From Lentisphaeraceae bacterium (GTDB taxonomy: Bacteria; Verrucomicrobiota; Lentisphaeria; Lentisphaerales; Lentisphaeraceae), in NCBI GenBank assembly GCA_021232515.1, contig JAJPOQ010000014.1, forward strand, positions 1-64,000: a DNA stretch of 64,000 bases. The letters are read 5' to 3'. This document shows positions 62,901 to 64,000 of this stretch, in pieces. The notes under the pieces were generated by a model that was given only the letters and a program-made list of their open reading frames with translations, searched no databases and was not told the origin of the DNA. The translations under genes were made by a program, and so were the position numbers. Every line of letters begins with the position of its first letter. Position 1 is the stretch's first letter.

Positions 62901-63224
62901 ATCTTAGGTCCAGATCTTTCTAAAGCTGGCTCAAAACTTAAACGTTTGAAAATTGTTCAGTCTATAGTCGATCCTGCGGCAGAGTTCTCTAAAGGCTTTG
63001 GCATACTAACACTAACTATGAAAGACGGTTCTGTGGTCTCTGGAACTATGAAGGATGAGGACAAAGCAACATACTCTATACTTCTTGCGGATGGCAAAGT
63101 TCAACAGGTAAATAAAAAGGACGTAAAGTCAACTGTAAAGTTAAGTCCTATGCCTCCTATGAAAGCGATCCTCAATCAAAGAGAGATTCGTGACCTCACC
63201 GAGTATCTAAGTACTTTAAAATAA
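59955..63224 (+). CDS. PVC-type dehydrogenase with HEAT repeats and C-terminal cytochrome c motif
   Basis: A 1089-aa exported protein (signal peptide about 1-21). The N-terminal part (about 25-450) is a sorbosone-dehydrogenase-like propeller: GNLYLMHEPNLWKY, GRLYWSVADKGF and FSVDNDGDYPTEKERFLYLIEG. Three Asp-rich loops, DFNKDGKFDWRD, DSNNDGVADKHD and DRDGDGKFDKRE, look like EF-hand-type calcium sites. A HEAT-repeat region follows (about 480-900). The cytochrome module has C971-I-R-C-H975 and GGILGPDLSKAG. This is the PVC-type dehydrogenase family, thought to oxidise sugars; the substrate is unknown. A TAGG site precedes the ATG and a terminator follows. Confidence 0.92.
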   Translation: MNQHFYILLAFLINLSYLHSQELSITKFAEKPDLINPVSLTFDNQGKAYVTNARRRGGGSLDLRRIRHWVKNDLQFLSVEDRMKFYRENLKTENSKANKKTIKVDFNKDGKFDWRDLTAINDPFTTHIDSNNDGVADKHDKVFNPTHNEGTGLAAGSLWHDGNLYLMHEPNLWKYSDRDGDGKFDKREIISTGYSVHIGQGGHNTSGLAIGMDGRLYWSVADKGFNASSPDGKDRHVFPHRGAVMRCELDGSNLETFTLGVRNAQELAFDKYGNLFSVDNDGDYPTEKERFLYLIEGSQTGWRLHWQWFMLQDFAPISGEAPYNVWMSEKMSVPYTQGQAAYIAPTIKNYKDGPCGMYYNPGTALNSSFKDHLFHASGSEVTAFRVENDGASFKMVDEKVIAKGKVLTGLAIDPKGSLYVGSCMSYPNYPASNGLILKIDDPQSDLAAIRQETFKKLSKGFKSVGDTELVKNLSHQDLRVRRDSQFELVNRNKTELLAEAATNGKSLLERLHGIWGLGQISRKSPETSKLLFNLLKDSEVEIRANTLRALGDAKYTASFDHILPLLNDKSLRVQSLAAIAIGKLKNSKAIAPLLELAKQNNGKDAYLRHAIVMGLTGSSESATETLAKVSTSTSTEEKICSLLALRRLKSPKIAAFLNDKDMTIVTETARAIHDDFSIPEALPALAKTLERNDLSGEALLRRAINANLRVGKAENAQILKNFILTQSAPQNMKTTALACYAFWKMPPLLDPVEGRVRKYKERSIEPAILAMTEISSKLNTLPTRLSTIYLRVLKKLNNSKLTSTLASLYNNSKDTDLKIDILSTMKKLKAAELNATIAKAEASSDAKLKFAASTLTGKVTMKDLAKAFEKGSLSEQRDALNSIASFPGKEADKLMENYLTKLISGSKYKQHGLELIDAAKKRSAGSKAITDLIAQYKKKTSKRMNQYLPLAYGGDPAKGKEIAFGHPAAQCIRCHKIGDNGGILGPDLSKAGSKLKRLKIVQSIVDPAAEFSKGFGILTLTMKDGSVVSGTMKDEDKATYSILLADGKVQQVNKKDVKSTVKLSPMPPMKAILNQREIRDLTEYLSTLK

Positions 63225-63231
63225 TCTTTCC

Positions 63232-63257
63232 AAGAACCCTTAACCGAGGGTTCTTTT
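63232..63257 (+). terminator. terminator of the PVC dehydrogenase gene
   Basis: AAGAACCCT (63232-63240) pairs with AGGGTTCTT (63247-63255) over a 6-nt loop; the T run is short. It lies 8 bp past the stop codon. Confidence 0.75.
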
Positions 63258-63349
63258 AAGTTCTTACCAATTGAAAATCGCGTTTCATAATTTAGCTTGA
63301 TTGTGCCTTGGGCACTCAAGCTTGCCCAGCATTTAAACTAGGGAGAATC

Positions 63350-63919
63350 ATGAACTATACGCTATTGCTTACCGCTCTTATACTATTGGGCAATACTCCA
63401 CTTCAAGGGAAAGAAAAGAAGATAAAAGAGAAAGTCTCAGAAGTTGTAAAAAGTAAAGAAGGTCTCCAACTTTTACACAATACATTTTCAGCAGGCTGCT
63501 TTAATAAAACTTGGTCTTACTTAGATAAAACTGAGCTTACAGACGAAGAGAAAGAAGATATGATCGCCACTTCTTACGCCTCTCTTTGGCATTGGAAACA
63601 ACGTGATGACTGCAAAGCTGAAAACCTCTCAGTTGCTTATTGGCAACTAGGCCGTGTCCATTGTGTCGCTGCGGATCTTAGTACTGCAAAATCTTTTGGG
63701 GATAAATGCTTAAAAGTCTCTCTGAAGGGAAAGCTTTCACCATTCTACATCGGCTACGCTTATGAACTATTACTCAATGCTGCAGTCCTAAATAAAGATA
63801 AAAATGAAGCAACAAAGTACTTAAAGCTAGCCAATGAGCAACTTGAGCTTATTAAAGACAAAAATAATAAAAAGTACCTTAGTGATGATATAAATAAGCT
63901 GAAAAAATCGTTGAATTAA
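63350..63919 (+). CDS. small exported helical (TPR-like) protein
   Basis: A 189-aa protein starting at ATG 63350, preceded by GGGAGA; the upstream ATG at 63308 is in poor context. A signal peptide (NYTLLLTALILLGNTPLQG) is followed by a mostly helical sequence with Lys/Glu-rich segments. AYWQLGRVHCVAADLSTAKSFGDKCLKV and FYIGYAYELLLNAAVLNKDKNEATKYLKLANEQ resemble TPR pairs. No function is recognised. It stands between the PVC dehydrogenase and the window edge. Confidence 0.7.
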   Translation: MNYTLLLTALILLGNTPLQGKEKKIKEKVSEVVKSKEGLQLLHNTFSAGCFNKTWSYLDKTELTDEEKEDMIATSYASLWHWKQRDDCKAENLSVAYWQLGRVHCVAADLSTAKSFGDKCLKVSLKGKLSPFYIGYAYELLLNAAVLNKDKNEATKYLKLANEQLELIKDKNNKKYLSDDINKLKKSLN

Positions 63920-63944
63920 AATAGCTCTCAACTGTTCAGGGCAC

Positions 63945-63998
63945 CTAAACATGCCCTTCATAAACCCACCGATATTTACCGTCTTCGGTTAAGTAAAC
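63945..63998 (-). CDS. 3' end of a gene entering from the right edge
   Basis: On the minus strand an open frame enters from the right edge and reads VYLTEDGKYRWVYEGHV before TAG. The codons have a protein-like pattern, so it is probably the C-terminus of a real protein. Only 17 residues are visible, so the family is unknown. Confidence 0.45.
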   Translation of the reverse strand, partial: VYLTEDGKYRWVYEGHV

Positions 63999-64000
63999 AC

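Noticed and set aside
1-64000. tRNA, rRNA or other structured RNA genes
   Set aside because: I looked through the intergenic stretches for cloverleaf ends and rRNA motifs and found none that I could support.

Overview
The window looks like chromosome of a marine Lentisphaera-type bacterium (phylum Lentisphaerota, PVC superphylum). This is inferred from gene content, not from any rRNA. It carries three DUF1592-family cytochrome-like proteins, each paired with a Tat-exported DUF1552 protein, plus a fourth, solitary DUF1552 protein. It also has three formylglycine-type sulfatases, a PVC-type dehydrogenase with HEAT repeats and a CxxCH site, a DUF6807/PmoA-like protein, SGNH hydrolases, and several pseudopilin-like proteins with the N-terminal motif FTLIELLVVVAIIGIL or a C-terminal FxDGHV motif. 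I see no rRNA, tRNA, CRISPR array, transposase, integrase or phage gene.

Layout. 1-500: a cut-off gene end and one doubtful small ORF. 520-12.5 kb: a DUF1552/DUF1592 pair divergent from an ECF-like sigma factor with a membrane-anchored anti-sigma-like partner, then a lactonase-type propeller and three sulfatases. This reads as an exported polysaccharide-degradation and oxidation locus. 12.9-14.8 kb: a lipoprotein with a pilin-like tail. 15.2-23.4 kb: two tandem DUF1552/DUF1592 pairs that are paralogous and nearly identical in DNA only at their 5' ends. 23.5-30 kb: a pseudopilin, an exported cysteine-rich zinc-finger-like protein, a DUF4234-like membrane protein, an SGNH hydrolase, the solitary DUF1552 protein, an esterase-like protein and a small secreted protein.

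30.1-37.3 kb: a type I restriction-modification locus in the order hsdM, hsdS, AlbA/Schlafen-type ATP-binding protein, hsdR. A 490-bp non-coding block of layered repeats lies between the AlbA gene and hsdR. 37.3-44 kb: a DUF6807 protein, a decayed LamG-like pseudogene, a pseudopilin overlapped by a GNAT acetyltransferase, a tandem triplet of small DGHV-motif proteins (the third frameshifted in an A7 tract) behind an attenuator-like leader, and a secreted metallopeptidase.

44-64 kb is mostly housekeeping: clpC, a lipoprotein, a UvrD/PcrA-type helicase, a triple-FHA protein, an SGNH hydrolase, a TPR reading frame broken by two in-frame TAA codons, isoaspartyl peptidase, a secreted propeller protein, a low-molecular-weight tyrosine phosphatase, a YggS-type PLP protein, a DciA-like protein, dCMP deaminase, hemB, a stand-alone receiver domain, the large PVC dehydrogenase, a small exported protein and a cut-off gene at the right edge.

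The most unusual structures are the repeat block inside the restriction locus, the overlapping DGHV triplet with its frameshifted third copy and attenuator-like leader, and the 1.9-kb TPR frame with two TAA stops. All family names come from motifs read by eye; no database search was run.
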